From an uncultured Selenomonas sp. (GTDB taxonomy: Bacteria; Bacillota; Negativicutes; Selenomonadales; Selenomonadaceae): 5,051 nucleotides of DNA. Shown here piece after piece: positions 1-5,051 of this stretch (the first letter of the stretch is position 1; each line of letters begins with the position of its first letter). A program made the translations under genes and the position numbers. Where the stretch lies: the NCBI GenBank assembly GCA_937981305.1, contig CALJPB010000001.1:1-5051 (forward strand). The letters are read 5' to 3'. The notes beneath the pieces are model-generated. The model had not been told where the DNA came from. It searched no databases and was given only the letters and a program-made list of their open reading frames with translations.

Positions 1-299
1 TGCTGGCCGCCGGAGAGCTGGGCGGGGTAGGACGAGCCGCGGCCGTCCAGGCCCACGAGCGTGAGCATGCGGGCGACGCGGTCGTGCCGCTGGCCCTTGC
101 GCGCCCCGGCCAGGGCGAGGGGGTAGGCGATGTTCTGGGCGGCGGTGCGCTGCTCCAGGAGGTTGGCGTGCTGGAAGACCATGCCGATGGCGCGCCGGGC
201 TCTGCGCAGCTCGTGGGCTCTGAGCGTGGTCAGGTCCTGGCCTGCGACGCGCACCTCGCCGCCGGTGGGGAGCAGCAGCCCAGCGCAGATACGGAGCAG
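1..299 (-). CDS. Partial MetN-type ABC transporter ATP-binding domain, fused in frame behind fliI
   Basis: These 99 codons continue the fliI reading frame but encode an ABC-transporter nucleotide-binding domain. After the Walker A motif come RICAGLLLPTGGEV, GQDLTTL, the Q-loop stretch IGMVFQHANLL, and VGLDGRGSSYPAQ. The window ends on the ABC signature LSGGQ (bases 3-17). In family terms, GQ-LTTL, ARR-IGM-FQH-NLL and SYP-LSGGQ are typical of MetN, the ATPase of the D/L-methionine importer MetNIQ on the inner face of the membrane. The Walker A Lys to signature Gln distance is 101 residues, which matches my recollection of E. coli MetN. The part carrying Walker B, the catalytic Glu and the H-loop lies beyond the left edge, and MetN's own N-terminus is absent, replaced by FliI. 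Third positions are about 95% G/C (94 of 99 codons) and overall GC is about 75%, quite unlike the neighbouring flagellar genes. This suggests a high-GC source such as an actinobacterium. Another amino-acid-type importer ATPase is possible but less likely. Confidence 0.85.
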   Translation of the reverse strand, partial: MLRICAGLLLPTGGEVRVAGQDLTTLRAHELRRARRAIGMVFQHANLLEQRTAAQNIAYPLALAGARKGQRHDRVARMLTLVGLDGRGSSYPAQLSGGQ

Positions 300-317
300 C
301 GTCGATTTCCCCACGCC
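286..317. other. Chimeric junction inside the shared P-loop coding sequence
   Basis: To the right (minus-strand upstream) the frame is FliI with mixed codons. To the left it is a MetN-like ATPase with nearly all G/C third positions. The last confidently FliI-like codons are GGG AAA TCG ACG (Gly-Lys-Ser-Thr, bases 311-300), and the first clearly ABC-like residues are RICAGL (codons from 293 downward). The codons for Leu-Leu (299-294) suit both proteins, so the exact breakpoint cannot be fixed more closely than about 286-317. GC is about 75% in 1-300 and about 61% in 301-780. No insertion sequence end, direct repeat or tRNA is visible at the junction. The only shared feature is the P-loop coding sequence itself, which points to a homology- or k-mer-mediated join. 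Confidence 0.85.
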
Positions 318-857
318 CGAGCCCGCCATAATGCCAATACGTTGCCCGTCTCCGAGTGTAATAAGCCCGTCGATGGCACGCACGCCGACGTAAAGATTAT
401 CGTGAATACGCGGACGCGTGAGCGGCGGTGGCGGCGGTGCCTGCAAAGGATATTCTTCCTTGGCGAGGATCGGTCCCTTTCCGTCAATCGGGTTGCCAAG
501 CCCGTCAAGCACACGCCCGAGGAGTTCAGGGCCTACCTTGACGCGCAGCCGCCGTCCCGTTGCGACAACCTCGCAGCCGGGACCGATGCCCTGCATCTCA
601 CCGACGGGCATGAGAAGCACGCTGCCCTCACGGAATCCGACAACCTCCGCCGGAATCGGCGGCTGACCTACAAAATGCGAGCTGACATAGCAAAGCTCGC
701 CCACCGTGACGGTCGGTCCCTGTGACTCAATGACAAGTCCGATGATCTGTGTCACCTTTCCCGTCAGCTTCATAGGGGAAGCGGCACTCAGCGCATCCTG
801 AAATTTATGGATATCTATGGAAAATGGGGGTTTTCCCCCCGTTTCACTCATATTCAT
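300..857 (-). CDS. fliI: FliI, flagellar type III export ATPase, 5' part only (cut at the P-loop)
   Basis: FliI is the F1-beta-like ATPase at the cytoplasmic base of the flagellar export gate. About 186 residues of an expected 430-440 are present. Residues 30-105 form the N-terminal beta-barrel region (KLTGKVTQIIGLVIES, then ELCYV). GRVLDGLGNPIDGKGPI (114-130) is the conserved loop of this family. GVRAIDGLITLGDGQRIGI (158-176) leads into the Walker A AGSGVGKST (178-186, Lys184). A true FliI would continue with roughly GMIARNT and then the Walker B and catalytic regions. Here the frame runs instead into an ABC ATPase sequence. The start ATG at 857-855 overlaps the fliH stop as ATGA, with a weak GGGAA 8 nt upstream. 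A second in-frame ATG lies at 851-849 (MSETGGKPP). As it stands the gene cannot make a working export ATPase. The identity of the N-terminal part is certain; whether the truncation is biological is doubtful. Confidence 0.93.
819..840 (-). promoter_or_regulatory. G-run/C-run hairpin just downstream of the fliI start
   Basis: In the mRNA sense, five G residues (839-835) and five C residues (830-826) can form an all-GC stem closed by an AAAA loop (834-831). The alternative stem GGAAAA (836-831) with TTTTCC (824-819) uses overlapping bases, so the two folds exclude one another. The stem begins about 18-20 nt into fliI (codons 6-12), inside or just beyond the initiating ribosome's footprint. Together with the ATGA overlap with fliH this could tune translational coupling. 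That role is inference; the sequence also simply encodes GGKPPFS. Confidence 0.4.
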
Positions 858-1636
858 AGCATAACTTCCCGCACAGCCTTTTTGAGCTGTTCGATCTGCG
901 TCTGCAGACGTGCGTCCACACTGCCGTTCGGGGTCTCCACAAGGCAGTCCCCCGGTTTCAGAGCCTCATCGGAGGTGATCGTTAGGTTCGTATCCCCCGC
1001 CGTCAAGACAGAGCGCAGCTCGTCCCGCGCCATGAGTACGAAGTCATAACTGGCGGGCGGTACGTGCACGACGATCTCCTTCTGATCCTTGACGCGCAGA
1101 ATGGCATCGCGTACGACGGGCAGAACCATCTGCGGCACATCAATGAAATGCTGCGGCAGTACACGCTCAACAGCCGTCATGGCAATCGAAACAATGTCCT
1201 GCTCGGCATTCACCACATAGTCGCGTATGGCATCATGCGCATCGCGCAGGGTCTTTTCCGCCTGTGCGTTCGTTTGGCGGACGAGTTCCGCCATCTCCTC
1301 ACGCACGGCCGCCTCTCCTGCCGCATGGCCTGCAGCAAAGCCTTCCTCGTGCCCACGGGCACGTGCCGCCTCGCATTCCTCTTCGATCTTTGTCTGTGCC
1401 TCTGTGAGAAGTCGATCCCGCTCCTCCTCGGCTTCCCCGCGAAGGACAGCGATGCGGATCTCCGCCTCCTTGACACGCTCGTCCATCGCCTGCTCCCGCT
1501 CTGCTATGCGCGCAAGCAGATTCTGAACGGCCTCCTCACTGAGACTTTCCTCCTCGCCTTCCGGACGGGGCGGCGGCGGTGCATCAATGAGATGCGGGTT
1601 TTCCTCCCAGACGGCTGCCTTGATAACCCTAGACAA
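854..1636 (-). CDS. fliH: FliH, flagellar export ATPase regulator/stator
   Basis: FliH dimers bind and restrain the ATPase FliI and link it to the C-ring and export gate. The product has 260 residues, within the usual range. It opens with SRVIKAAVW (the short VIK motif near FliH N-termini), followed by a Pro-rich linker (about 19-25). A long Glu/Arg/Ala-rich coiled coil covers about 30-135. Within it, Gly95, Gly99, Gly103 and Gly107 form three consecutive GxxxG repeats, a known FliH hallmark. The C-terminal domain (about 140-260) resembles the ATP-synthase delta/SctL family and ends with PGDCLVETPNGSVDARL and an amphipathic helix. The start is TTG at 1636-1634: a TGA lies directly upstream in frame, the next in-frame ATG is about 50 codons in, and AAGGGAG (1652-1646) sits 9 nt before the TTG. 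The gene overlaps the end of fliG by 8 nt and its stop overlaps the fliI start, so it is translationally coupled on both sides. Confidence 0.95.
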   Translation of the reverse strand: MSRVIKAAVWEENPHLIDAPPPPRPEGEEESLSEEAVQNLLARIAEREQAMDERVKEAEIRIAVLRGEAEEERDRLLTEAQTKIEEECEAARARGHEEGFAAGHAAGEAAVREEMAELVRQTNAQAEKTLRDAHDAIRDYVVNAEQDIVSIAMTAVERVLPQHFIDVPQMVLPVVRDAILRVKDQKEIVVHVPPASYDFVLMARDELRSVLTAGDTNLTITSDEALKPGDCLVETPNGSVDARLQTQIEQLKKAVREVML

Positions 1637-2648
1637 TCATCTCGTCTCCCTTGCCACGCGAAATCACAATCTCGCCCTTGTCCTCAAGTGAGCGGATAAC
1701 GGCAACAACTTTCTGCTGCGCCTCCTCCACATCGCGAATCTTCACAGGTCCCATGAACTCGATTTCCTCACGCAGCATATCGGCCGCACGCGTCGACATA
1801 TTCTTGAACACCTTTTCGGCGACCTCCTGCGGCGTTGCCTTGAGCGCGAGAGAGAGATCCTTGGTCTCCACCTGGCGCAGGACAAGCTGCAGGGAACGGT
1901 CGTCGATTTGGACGATGTCCTCGAACACGAACATGAGCTTCTTGATCTCCTCGGCAAGCTCCGGATTGTCGACTTCGAGGGTCTCTACAATCGCCTTTTC
2001 GGTTGTGCGATCGACGCGGTTGAGCACCTCGACAATCGCCTTGATGCCGCCTGCCGTTGTAAAGTCCTGCGTCACCATGGACGACAGTTTCCGTTCCAGG
2101 ACGCGCTCGACCTCGCGGATGAAGTCCGGCGACGTGCGATCCATCGTCGCGATGCGCTTCGTGACTTCCGCCTGCTTGTCGGGCGATAAAGAACCCATGA
2201 GAATCGCCGCCTGATCCGGATCGAGATATGCCATAATCAAAGCGATGGTCTGCGGATGCTCGTTCTGAATGAAGTTGAGCAGCTGCGCGGGATCCGTCTT
2301 GCGCAGGAAGTCGAAGGGACGTACCTGCAGACTCGTCGTGAGACGATTGATGATCTCGAGCGCCTTGTCCGGGCCGAGCGCCTTCTCGAGGACGTTCTGC
2401 GCATATTGCAGACCGCCCGAGGAGATATAGTCCTGTGCCATGCACATGGAGTAGAACTCGGCAATGACCTCTGCCTTGAGTGCGGAGGAAACTTGTTTTT
2501 GGTTCGCAATTTCAAGCGTCAGCTGCTCGATTTCATCATCGTCCATGTGCTGAAACAGCTTTGCCGAGTACTCAGGACCAATGGCGATGAAGAGGATGGC
2601 CGCTTTCTGCTGATTGGTGAGATCACCGCCGCCATACATATCCGGCAT
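1629..2648 (-). CDS. fliG: FliG, flagellar rotor/switch protein
   Basis: FliG forms the ring that sits on FliF, binds FliM and receives torque from the stator. From the start chosen here the protein has 339 residues, normal for the family. The N-terminal domain (about 10-100) begins LTNQQKAAILFIAIG and binds FliF. The middle domain carries the EHPQ motif (130-133, in NEHPQTIALIMAYL). The C-terminal torque domain contains DDRSLQLVLR, NMSTRAADMLREEIE and GPVKIRDVEEAQ. Charged residues matching E. coli K264, R281, D288, D289 and R297 are Lys270, Arg287, Glu294, Glu295 and Lys303, so every charge is kept. The start is ATG 2648-2646: GGAGG (2660-2656) lies 7 nt before it and the fliF stop is 2 nt away. 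An in-frame ATG at 2672 would add eight residues (MAFGGGVS) but would place that Shine-Dalgarno sequence inside the coding region. Confidence 0.97.
   Translation of the reverse strand: MPDMYGGGDLTNQQKAAILFIAIGPEYSAKLFQHMDDDEIEQLTLEIANQKQVSSALKAEVIAEFYSMCMAQDYISSGGLQYAQNVLEKALGPDKALEIINRLTTSLQVRPFDFLRKTDPAQLLNFIQNEHPQTIALIMAYLDPDQAAILMGSLSPDKQAEVTKRIATMDRTSPDFIREVERVLERKLSSMVTQDFTTAGGIKAIVEVLNRVDRTTEKAIVETLEVDNPELAEEIKKLMFVFEDIVQIDDRSLQLVLRQVETKDLSLALKATPQEVAEKVFKNMSTRAADMLREEIEFMGPVKIRDVEEAQQKVVAVIRSLEDKGEIVISRGKGDEMIV
1646..1652 (-). promoter_or_regulatory. Shine-Dalgarno site that supports the TTG start of fliH
   Basis: AAGGGAG in mRNA sense lies inside the last codons of fliG, 9 nt before the TTG at 1636-1634. 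It is the only good ribosome binding site in the area. An ATG at 1640-1638 lies between it and the TTG but is in the fliG frame (Met-Ile-Val-stop). The fliH frame therefore has to use the TTG. Confidence 0.7.
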
Positions 2649-2650
2649 AC

Positions 2651-4231
2651 TTACTCCTCCTCCGAAAGCCACGTCTTAACGAGGAGAGCGACCTCTTCGG
2701 GCTTCGAATCAATAAGCGTAAGCAGTGCTGTCTTCTGGTTCAGCTGCTGCTGCTCCTCCTCGGAGAGTTCCTCTTCCTCGACCTCGCCTGCTGCAATTGC
2801 TGCGGCACGCTCCTCTGCAATGCGCTCTTCTTCCGCACGCTGTGCCTCCTCGGCAGCCTCACGCTCGAGCTGTTTCTTGCGGCGGTACATGAGAACACCG
2901 CCAACAATAAGCGCGATCACAAGAAGCGCAAGACCGATCTGCGTGTAGAAGATGCGATCCTGACGATCCTTCTCCGCCTGTTCCTCCGCAGCGCGGCGTT
3001 CTGCCGCCTCGGTGCTGAACGGCAGGGGTTCAACAGAGATGGTGTCTCCACGCTGCGGGTTGATGCCCGCCGCACTGCTTACTGTGCGCAGGATGCTCTC
3101 CTGCTGTGGCTGGGTCACATCCTCGTTGACAAGGACAGCGACCGTCAGACGACGGATGGATCCCGGAGAGGAGACAACATGCTGACGCTCCTCATTGATC
3201 TCATAGTTCTTCGTCGATTCCTTTTTCTCATATTCGGCGTTCGCATTCGGCTCCTGTGCGATATAGCCCGGAACATTGCTCTGCACGCCCGCAGGTCCGC
3301 CGGGTGTCGTCGAGCTGCCAACGTAGCTCTCGGAGATGTCCTGCTGACTGCGAATGATGCCTGCATCATCGACAACAGGCGTAAAGGTCTGGCGATCCGT
3401 CAGACGATCATCAAAGTCCAGTTCCACACTGACCCGTGCAAACGCGCGGCCATCACCAAGCGTCTGATCGAGCAGGGACTGCACCTTCTTCTCGATGTTG
3501 TCCTGCACCTTGCGCGTCATGTCAAGCTGCGTGAGCGTCTTGACACCGATGGCATTCTCGTCCTGATCGTCCGGATCGTTCATGATCTTCCCGGTATCAT
3601 CGACGATCGTGATATTCTCAGGAGTCAGCCCCTTGACACTGTGCGCCGCAAGGTTGACAATCCCCTTGACTTCTTTCTTGGTCAGCTCTGCATGGGGCTT
3701 CAGGCGCAGCATGATGGATGCCGTTGCAGGCTTCTCCTCTTTCTTATAGAGGCTGTCCTCAGGCAGTACAATATGAACACGCGCCTTCTCGACCGCTTCA
3801 AGCTGCTCGATTGTACGCGTCAGTTCTCCCTGGAGTGCCTGCAGATAGTTGACGCGGTTTTGGAACTCCGTGACACCAAGCTTGCTGTCGTCAAAGATTT
3901 CAAAGCCCTTATTCCCGCGCGGTAGTCCCTGCGTCGCGAGGTTCAGGCGCGCCTCATGGACATTCGTCGTTGGGACGAGGATGGTCGTCCCCGATTTATT
4001 TTCCTGTACTTCGTAGCTGATTTTCGCTTCGCGCAGCTGATTTGCGACCTCACCGGCATCCTTGGTCTCCATGTCGGTGAACAGCGGCACCATATCAGGC
4101 TTGCCGCCATACCAGAAGCTCATACCAAAGATGAGGACGAGAATCGCGAGCGCCGAACCGAGCATGATGTAGCGCTGACGCTTGTCAAAGCGTTCCCACA
4201 TGGCAAGGCCGCGCTCTTTCCACTCTCCCAT
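2651..4231 (-). CDS. fliF: FliF, flagellar MS-ring protein
   Basis: FliF builds the membrane-embedded MS ring on which rod, export gate and C-ring assemble. The product has 526 residues, typical for the family. Order: short cytoplasmic N-terminus; membrane segment at about 21-40 (YIMLGSALAILVLIFGMSFW); YscJ/FliF ring-building domains at about 45-220, including ILVPTTNVHEARLNLATQGLP and VEKARVHIVLPEDSLY; a third ring-building domain at about 235-400 with NYEINEERQHVVSSPGSIRR and LTVAVLVNED; second membrane segment at about 428-449; a strongly charged Glu/Ala-rich cytoplasmic stretch at about 452-495; and a C-terminal FliG-binding helix at about 501-523 (ALLTLIDSKPEEVALLVKTW). The start ATG at 4231 has AAGGGA (4245-4240) 8 nt upstream. 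The TAA is 2 nt before fliG, whose Shine-Dalgarno sequence overlaps the end of fliF. The gene is intact. Confidence 0.98.
   Translation of the reverse strand: MGEWKERGLAMWERFDKRQRYIMLGSALAILVLIFGMSFWYGGKPDMVPLFTDMETKDAGEVANQLREAKISYEVQENKSGTTILVPTTNVHEARLNLATQGLPRGNKGFEIFDDSKLGVTEFQNRVNYLQALQGELTRTIEQLEAVEKARVHIVLPEDSLYKKEEKPATASIMLRLKPHAELTKKEVKGIVNLAAHSVKGLTPENITIVDDTGKIMNDPDDQDENAIGVKTLTQLDMTRKVQDNIEKKVQSLLDQTLGDGRAFARVSVELDFDDRLTDRQTFTPVVDDAGIIRSQQDISESYVGSSTTPGGPAGVQSNVPGYIAQEPNANAEYEKKESTKNYEINEERQHVVSSPGSIRRLTVAVLVNEDVTQPQQESILRTVSSAAGINPQRGDTISVEPLPFSTEAAERRAAEEQAEKDRQDRIFYTQIGLALLVIALIVGGVLMYRRKKQLEREAAEEAQRAEEERIAEERAAAIAAGEVEEEELSEEEQQQLNQKTALLTLIDSKPEEVALLVKTWLSEEE
2654..2660 (-). 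promoter_or_regulatory. Strong Shine-Dalgarno site fixing the fliG start
   Basis: GGAGGAG in mRNA sense encodes the last Glu-Glu of FliF and sits directly before its TAA. It lies 7 nt (counting from GGAGG) upstream of the ATG at 2648. This spacing argues for that ATG over the upstream one at 2672 and implies re-initiation coupling between fliF and fliG. Confidence 0.85.
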
Positions 4232-4251
4232 AATCTCTTTCCCTTCAAGTC

Positions 4252-4299
4252 ATCACGGTTATGTGCCGCCGTCAGGCGCACACGAAAACGGCAGGTGAT
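4252..4299 (-). promoter_or_regulatory. Hairpin in the fliE-fliF gap
   Basis: The only sizeable gap in the operon (71 nt, 4232-4302) holds an inverted repeat. TGTGC (4262-4266) pairs with GCACA (4278-4282), and GCC (4268-4270) pairs with GGC (4275-4277) around a GTCA loop, with one bulged base at 4267. An outer pair ATCAC (4252-4256) and GTGAT (4295-4299) could close a larger structure. No U-run follows in the transcript direction and fliF continues the operon, so this is not a convincing terminator. An mRNA-stability or expression-ratio element is possible. I see no convincing -35/-10 promoter here. Confidence 0.4.
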
Positions 4300-4302
4300 T
4301 GC

Positions 4303-4611
4303 TTATACCTGCATCCGCATGATTTCCTGATAGGCAGCCACAGCACGATTGCGCAGCTGCAATGTCAGCTGCAGTGCAATCTCTGCCTTCTGCCCTGCCA
4401 CGACGACCTGAGAGACATCCGAGATTTCGCCCGCCGCGAGCAGCTTGTTCTGCTTGTCTGATTCGAGTTGGAGCTGATTGACCTCGGAGAGGGCATCCTT
4501 CAGATAGGTACCGAAGCTCTTCGGCGGCTCTTTTTCGATGGTCTCGCCCAGATGACTGGTTGCGTGCATCGTAACGGGGGTCATTTGCAGTGCTTGTACT
4601 TCCATATACAT
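4303..4611 (-). CDS. fliE: FliE, MS ring-rod junction protein
   Basis: FliE is a small export substrate that connects the FliF ring to the proximal rod and is needed for export of later rod proteins. The product has 102 residues, the usual size. The N-terminal third is variable and polar. From SFGTYLKDALSEVNQLQLESD (about 32-52) onward it matches the family: helical, with GEISDVSQVVVAGQKAEIAL (about 61-80) and the C-terminal LQLRNRAVAAYQEIMRMQV, the conserved NR-V-AYQEIMRM tail. It has no cleaved signal peptide, as expected for a type III substrate. GGGAG (4620-4616) lies only 4 nt before the ATG at 4611. A second ATG at 4605-4603 (MEVQAL) would have 10-nt spacing, so the true start is uncertain by two codons. 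flgC ends 28 nt upstream. Confidence 0.95.
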   Translation of the reverse strand: MYMEVQALQMTPVTMHATSHLGETIEKEPPKSFGTYLKDALSEVNQLQLESDKQNKLLAAGEISDVSQVVVAGQKAEIALQLTLQLRNRAVAAYQEIMRMQV

Positions 4612-4639
4612 TGATCTCCCTTAAAATGTACGCAAGAAA

Positions 4640-5051
4640 TCAGTTCCCGCCACCGATGCGGAGTGCCGCCGTCACCATTGACTTTGCCGCATTGATGGTC
4701 GTCGTATTCGCCTCGTAGCCGCGGGATGCTGAGATCATATCCACCATCTCCGAAACGATGTTGACGTTGGGGCGCTCGACATAGCCCTCCGCATTTGCGT
4801 CCGGGTGCCCCGGCTCATAGACCAATGGTCCCTGCGAACGATCTGCCTGAATGGATACGGCACGCACCCCATCCCCGGGGCGCATGCGGTTCGATGCACG
4901 CGCGAGAAAGGACTCGAACCCGATGCCCGTGCCCTTCTCGCGCGGCTGAAAGACGACGTAGCGCCGATGATAGGCACCGCCGCCCTGTGCGCGCGTCGTG
5001 TTGGCATTCGCAATATTGTTGGAGATCACGTCCATGCGCAGCCGCTCCGCC
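4640..5051 (-). CDS. flgC: FlgC, flagellar proximal rod protein (start beyond the right edge)
   Basis: FlgC is one of the proximal rod proteins (FlgB, FlgC, FlgF) exported through the basal body. The frame is open to the window edge: residues before the first visible Met read AERLR, then MDVISNNIANANTTR. This is the conserved flagellar rod N-terminal motif, in which that Met is normally internal, so the real start lies an estimated 15-20 codons outside the window. The visible part is 136 residues, against about 135-150 for the whole protein in most bacteria. Other family marks are YHRRYVVFQP, GYVERPNVNIVSEMVDMISASRGYEAN (shared rod/hook-protein C-terminal helix) and NAAKSMVTAALRIG near the end. 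The stop is TGA at 4642-4640. It is the first gene of the operon segment seen here; flgB is expected just outside. Confidence 0.96.
   Translation of the reverse strand, partial: AERLRMDVISNNIANANTTRAQGGGAYHRRYVVFQPREKGTGIGFESFLARASNRMRPGDGVRAVSIQADRSQGPLVYEPGHPDANAEGYVERPNVNIVSEMVDMISASRGYEANTTTINAAKSMVTAALRIGGGN

Noticed and set aside
1..300. A novel flagellum-linked methionine transport or fused two-ATPase system
   Set aside because: The hybrid lacks FliI's catalytic half and MetN's N-terminus, and the composition step points to two different genomes, so a join artefact or disruptive recombination explains it better.
421..440. GGC/GGT trinucleotide tract resembling a microsatellite
   Set aside because: On the coding strand it is the proline run PPPPP of FliI (residues 141-145), a normal Pro-rich linker before the ATPase domain.
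84..725. Plus-strand open frame of 213 codons across the fliI/MetN junction
   Set aside because: It is antisense to the clear FliI and MetN coding sequence, has low-complexity Arg/Ala/Gly-rich composition and no recognisable domain. It is an open shadow caused by high GC.
1064..1699. Plus-strand open frame of 211 codons opposite fliH
   Set aside because: It is fully antisense to fliH with no recognisable family, and its Cys/Leu/Arg-rich composition comes from reading fliH codons backwards.
2741..2775. CTG/CTC trinucleotide tract
   Set aside because: It encodes the EEEQQQL segment of the acidic FliF cytoplasmic tail; this is codon-level low complexity and not a separate repeat element.
2256..2948. 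Plus-strand open frame of 230 codons with a Ser-rich tail
   Set aside because: It spans the fliG/fliF boundary in antisense. The Ser-rich stretch is the reverse reading of the Glu/Ala-rich FliF tail.
3179..3925. Plus-strand open frame of 248 codons opposite fliF
   Set aside because: It is antisense to conserved FliF ring-building domains and has no recognisable family.
4283..4302. Possible terminator after fliE
   Set aside because: The nearby hairpin has no downstream U-run in transcript sense, and fliF follows in the same operon with its own good ribosome binding site.

Overview
This window is a bacterial flagellar basal-body operon read entirely on the minus strand, joined at its left end to something that does not belong to it. 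From right to left (5' to 3' in transcription) the order is flgC (start cut off by the right edge), fliE, fliF, fliG, fliH and fliI. This is the flgBC-fliEFGHI(J) order of the large fla/che operon of Firmicutes. Packing is tight: flgC-fliE 28 nt, fliE-fliF 71 nt, fliF-fliG 2 nt, fliG-fliH an 8-nt overlap, and fliH-fliI an ATGA overlap. The products form one machine. FlgC is a proximal rod protein, FliE joins rod to MS ring, FliF is the MS ring, FliG is the rotor/switch ring, FliH is the stator-like regulator of the export ATPase, and FliI is that ATPase.

The flagellar part has moderately high GC (fliI codons about 62% G/C at third positions). Gene order and composition suit a Firmicute such as a Selenomonas-like Negativicute, but that placement is inference and no marker gene is present.

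The main observation is at the left end. fliI reads normally from its start at 857 through its Walker A motif near 303-320. Then, without a stop or frame change, it becomes the nucleotide-binding domain of a different protein: an ABC ATPase of the MetN (methionine importer) type that runs off the left edge and ends exactly on its LSGGQ signature. The switch coincides with an abrupt rise in GC (about 61% over 301-780, about 75% over 1-300) and in third-position GC (about 62% to about 95%). The crossover lies inside the P-loop coding sequence that both ATPases share. The simplest reading is a chimeric join (assembly or amplification artefact) between a Selenomonas-like genome and a high-GC actinobacterium-like genome. 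A genuine illegitimate recombination that destroyed fliI is the alternative. Past the junction there is no evidence for fliJ or any other flagellar gene.

The rest of the window is an ordinary, intact-looking flagellar operon. I see no mobile element, CRISPR array, RNA gene or terminator, and no gene-free stretch longer than 71 nt.
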